A stretch of 64,000 bases of DNA from Actinocatenispora sp036503555. Lineage in GTDB: Bacteria; Actinomycetota; Actinomycetes; Mycobacteriales; Micromonosporaceae. The translations under genes were made by a program, and so were the position numbers. Of the stretch, positions 61,220-64,000 are shown piece after piece. The notes beneath the pieces are model-generated. The model searched no databases, was not told where the DNA came from, and saw nothing but the letters and a program-made list of their open reading frames with translations. How positions within the stretch are numbered: the first letter of the stretch is position 1; each line of letters starts with the position of its first letter. Location of the stretch: contig DASXWQ010000031.1 of NCBI GenBank assembly GCA_036503555.1, forward strand, positions 138,051 through 202,050, in the 5' to 3' direction.

Positions 61220-63736
61220 ATGTTCGAGAGGTTCACCGACCGCGCCCGACGTGTTGTCGTCCTGGCCCAAGAAGAGGCCCGGATGCTCAACCACAACTAC
61301 ATCGGTACCGAGCACATCCTGCTCGGGCTCATCCACGAGGGTGAGGGTGTCGCGGCCAAGGCGCTGGAGAGCCTCGGCATCTCCCTCGAAGGTGTCCGGC
61401 AGCAGGTCGAGGAGATCATCGGCCAGGGACAGCAGGCGCCGAGCGGGCACATCCCGTTCACGCCGCGGGCCAAGAAGGTCCTGGAGCTGTCGCTGCGCGA
61501 GGCCCTTCAGCTCGGCCACAACTACATCGGCACCGAGCACATCCTGCTCGGGCTGATCCGCGAGGGTGAGGGTGTCGCGGCCCAGGTGCTGGTCAAGCTC
61601 GGCGCGGACCTCAACCGTGTCCGCCAGCAGGTCATCCAGCTCCTGTCCGGCTACCAGGGCGGCAAGGAGCCGGCCGGTGCCGGCGCCAGCGAGGCCACCC
61701 CGTCGACCTCTCTGGTCCTCGACCAGTTCGGCCGCAACCTGACCCAGGCGGCCCGGGAGGCCAAGCTCGACCCGGTCATCGGCCGGGAGAAGGAAATCGA
61801 GCGGATCATGCAGGTCCTCTCCCGCCGCACCAAGAACAACCCCGTCCTCATCGGCGAGCCCGGCGTCGGCAAGACCGCCGTCGTCGAGGGCCTGGCCCAG
61901 GCCATCGTCAAGGGCGAGGTGCCCGAGACGCTGAAGGACAAGCAGCTCTACACGCTCGACCTCGGCGCGCTCGTCGCCGGTTCCCGCTACCGCGGTGACT
62001 TCGAGGAGCGGCTGAAGAAGGTCCTCAAGGAGATCCGCACCCGCGGCGACATCATCCTGTTCATCGACGAGCTGCACACGCTGGTCGGGGCGGGCGCCGC
62101 CGAGGGCGCGATCGACGCGGCGAGCATCCTCAAGCCGATGCTGGCCCGCGGCGAGCTGCAGACGATCGGCGCGACCACGCTCGACGAATACCGCAAGCAC
62201 CTGGAGAAGGACGCAGCGCTGGAGCGCCGCTTCCAGCCGATCCAGGTCGGCGAGCCGACCGTGGCGCACACGATCGAGATCCTCAAGGGCCTGCGCGACC
62301 GCTACGAGGCGCACCACCGGGTGTCGATCACCGACGCCGCGCTGGTCGCCGCGGCCGGCCTGGCCGACCGCTACATCTCCGACCGGTTCCTGCCGGACAA
62401 GGCGATCGACCTCATCGACGAGGCCGGCTCGCGGATGCGGATCCGCCGCATGACCGCACCGCCTGACCTGCGCGAGTTCGACGAGCGGATCGCCGGCGTG
62501 CGCCGGGAGAAGGAGTCCGCGATCGACGCGCAGGACTTCGAGAAGGCCGCGTCGCTGCGCGACCGGGAGAAGCAGCTGCTGGCCGCCAAGGCCCAGCGGG
62601 AGAAGGAGTGGAAGGCCGGCGACATGGACGTCGTCGCCGAGGTCGACGACGAGCAGATCGCCGAGGTGCTGGCGACCTGGACCGGCATCCCCGTGTTCAA
62701 GCTGACCGAGGAGGAGACCGCCAGGCTGCTGCACATGGAGGACGAGCTGCACCACCGCGTCGTCGGCCAGGAGCAGGCCATCAAGTCGGTCTCCCAGGCC
62801 ATCCGGCGGACCAGGGCCGGCCTCAAGGACCCGAAGCGGACCGGTGGCTCGTTCATCTTCGCCGGCCCGTCCGGCGTCGGTAAGACCGAGCTGTCCAAGG
62901 CGCTGGCGGAATTCCTGTTCGGCGACGACGACGCGCTGATCCAGCTGGACATGTCCGAGTTCCACGACCGCTACACGGTGTCCCGGCTCGTCGGTGCGCC
63001 TCCCGGCTACGTCGGTTACGACGAGGGTGGTCAGCTGACCGAGAAGGTGCGCCGGAAGCCGTTCTCGGTGGTGCTGTTCGACGAGGTGGAGAAGGCCCAC
63101 CCGGACGTCTTCAACACGCTGCTGCAGGTGCTGGAGGACGGCCGGCTGACCGACGGCCAGGGCCGGATCGTGGACTTCAAGAACACGGTCCTGATCCTGA
63201 CCACCAACCTCGGCACCCGGGACATCGCCAAGGCGGTCTCGCTCGGCTTCTCCGCGGCCAATGACGCGCAGAGCGACTACGAGCGGATGAAGAACAAGGT
63301 GACCGACGAGCTCAAGCAGCACTTCAAGCCTGAGTTCCTCAACCGGATCGACGACATCATCGTCTTCCACCAGCTCACCCCGGAAGAGATCGTCCTGATC
63401 GTCGACATCATGCTCACCCGGGTCGACGCCCAGCTGAAGAACAAGGACATGGGCCTGGAGCTCACCCAGAGCGCCAAGCAGCTGCTGGCGAAGAAGGGTT
63501 GGGACCCGGTGCTCGGCGCCCGGCCGCTGCGCCGGACGATCCAGCGCGACATCGAGGACGCGCTCTCCGAGAAGATCCTCTTCGGCGAGCTGACCGCCGG
63601 CCAGATCGTCGTGGTGGACACCACCGGGGAGGGCGACAAGGCCGAGTTCACCTTCCGCGGTGAGCCGAAGCCGGCTCCGGTGCCGGACACTCCGCTGGTC
63701 GCCGACATTGCCGGCGGAGCCGCCGCCGAGGAGTAA
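61220..63736 (+). CDS. clpC: ATP-dependent Clp protease ATPase subunit ClpC
   Basis: An 838-residue Hsp100 unfoldase. Two Clp-N repeats (about 1-145, each with H-N-Y-I-G-T-E-H-I-L-L-G-L-I) precede D1 with Walker A G-E-P-G-V-G-K-T, a middle domain with the UVR-like D-F-E-K-A-A-S-L-R-D, and D2 with Walker A G-P-S-G-V-G-K-T and a C-terminal Clp-D2-small domain. It feeds substrates to ClpP. AGGAG lies 9 bases before the ATG. A perfect terminator follows. Confidence 0.97.
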   Translation: MFERFTDRARRVVVLAQEEARMLNHNYIGTEHILLGLIHEGEGVAAKALESLGISLEGVRQQVEEIIGQGQQAPSGHIPFTPRAKKVLELSLREALQLGHNYIGTEHILLGLIREGEGVAAQVLVKLGADLNRVRQQVIQLLSGYQGGKEPAGAGASEATPSTSLVLDQFGRNLTQAAREAKLDPVIGREKEIERIMQVLSRRTKNNPVLIGEPGVGKTAVVEGLAQAIVKGEVPETLKDKQLYTLDLGALVAGSRYRGDFEERLKKVLKEIRTRGDIILFIDELHTLVGAGAAEGAIDAASILKPMLARGELQTIGATTLDEYRKHLEKDAALERRFQPIQVGEPTVAHTIEILKGLRDRYEAHHRVSITDAALVAAAGLADRYISDRFLPDKAIDLIDEAGSRMRIRRMTAPPDLREFDERIAGVRREKESAIDAQDFEKAASLRDREKQLLAAKAQREKEWKAGDMDVVAEVDDEQIAEVLATWTGIPVFKLTEEETARLLHMEDELHHRVVGQEQAIKSVSQAIRRTRAGLKDPKRTGGSFIFAGPSGVGKTELSKALAEFLFGDDDALIQLDMSEFHDRYTVSRLVGAPPGYVGYDEGGQLTEKVRRKPFSVVLFDEVEKAHPDVFNTLLQVLEDGRLTDGQGRIVDFKNTVLILTTNLGTRDIAKAVSLGFSAANDAQSDYERMKNKVTDELKQHFKPEFLNRIDDIIVFHQLTPEEIVLIVDIMLTRVDAQLKNKDMGLELTQSAKQLLAKKGWDPVLGARPLRRTIQRDIEDALSEKILFGELTAGQIVVVDTTGEGDKAEFTFRGEPKPAPVPDTPLVADIAGGAAAEE

Positions 63737-63743
63737 GCACGCC

Positions 63744-63782
63744 GGAAAGGGCCGGGATCCACATCGGGTCCCGGCCCTTTCC
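63744..63782 (+). terminator. Terminator of clpC
   Basis: GGAAAGGGCCGGGA pairs perfectly with TCCCGGCCCTTTCC (14 bp) around an 11-base loop; the descending arm ends in CCCTTTCC. It starts 8 bases after the clpC stop. Confidence 0.85.
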
Positions 63783-64000
63783 CATTCCCCACCCTGGGGC
63801 GTGGCGCGCCGGTCCACGGCCATGGCTGGGGATAGGACCCGATCGAGGACTTTCACGTGCCTGGGTCGGTGAGGCCCGGCGTTTGCCGTGCCTGCCGCGC
63901 CGCCCGCCCTCGGGCACCGGCCCCTATTGAGATCCGGCCCTTCGTACGCCCGCGATCCGAGGCCCGGGCGCGCACGGCGCGCCGGCCCCCGGCCGGAATA
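63783..64000. other. Right-edge non-coding sequence
   Basis: No gene start with a ribosome binding site is visible on either strand. The last 50 bases are almost pure G and C, with a small CCGGCCCCCGGCCGG hairpin. The next gene must begin beyond the window. Confidence 0.4.

Noticed and set aside
60989..63856. A 955-codon open frame on the minus strand opposite clpC
   Set aside because: It mirrors the clpC codons and has no ribosome binding site or recognisable domain.

Overview
The window is very GC-rich DNA with GTG/ATG starts, many 4-base GTGA/ATGA gene overlaps, Lsr2, WXG100-like proteins, and the syntenic blocks hpt-ftsH-folE-folP-folB-folK-DUF3180, panC-panD-nadB-nadC-coaX and lysS-lsr2-clpC. 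This points to a chromosome of an actinobacterium, most probably Micromonosporaceae. The family assignment is inferred from gene order and protein character, not from a database search. No rRNA, tRNA, CRISPR array, integrase or insertion sequence was recognised.

Layout. 0.1-3.6 kb: a RicT-like PSP1 protein, a three-gene ESX-type set (EspC-like, WXG-like, YbaB-like) and a GlxA-type regulator. 3.8-7.7 kb: a small membrane protein, then hpt, ftsH and folE. 7.8-20 kb: an accessory block lying between folE and folP. It holds a WXG100-like gene pair on the plus strand, facing an eight-gene minus-strand operon that encodes a minimal type IV secretion-like machine (pilin, PrgI/VirB3-like, VirB4 ATPase, VirB6-like, VirB8-like, SLT-M23 hydrolase and two accessory proteins). 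No relaxase or coupling protein is visible. A membrane protein and a ribbon-helix-helix-like protein follow. 20-24 kb: folP-folB-folK, DUF3180, a polytopic permease-like protein and a small conserved protein.

24-35 kb is transport: a quaternary-amine (OpuC-type) ABC system whose lipoprotein appears circularly permuted, then a dpp/opp-type peptide ABC operon preceded by a possible leader peptide and attenuator. 34.6-41.4 kb: a decayed zinc-ribbon gene, a membrane protein with a tandem I-D-P-V-R-D-S repeat, a solitary nuoD, an MmyB-type regulator with palindromic sites, a DUF1330 protein, a MidA/NDUFAF7-type methyltransferase and a two-component system. 41.4-42.9 kb: an ECF41-type sigma factor diverging from a SnoaL-like gene. 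Two mirror-image ECF41-type promoters lie between them. 43-48.7 kb: pantothenate, NAD and CoA biosynthesis.

48.8-57 kb: a secreted sedolisin-like protease, a membrane protein, a PadR regulator, an ilvY-ilvC pair whose ketol-acid reductoisomerase resembles the plant plastid enzyme, a methyltransferase, and lysS. 57-64 kb: lsr2, a polar amino-acid ABC operon with an amidinotransferase/deiminase-family enzyme and an ARG-box-like site, and clpC.

Strongest leads: the divergent ECF41 promoter pair, the permuted binding protein, the plant-type ilvC with ilvY, the nuoD/MidA neighbourhood, the relaxase-less secretion locus, and an over-represented palindrome (TCCACAGTGGA and close variants) that carries rare codons inside genes.
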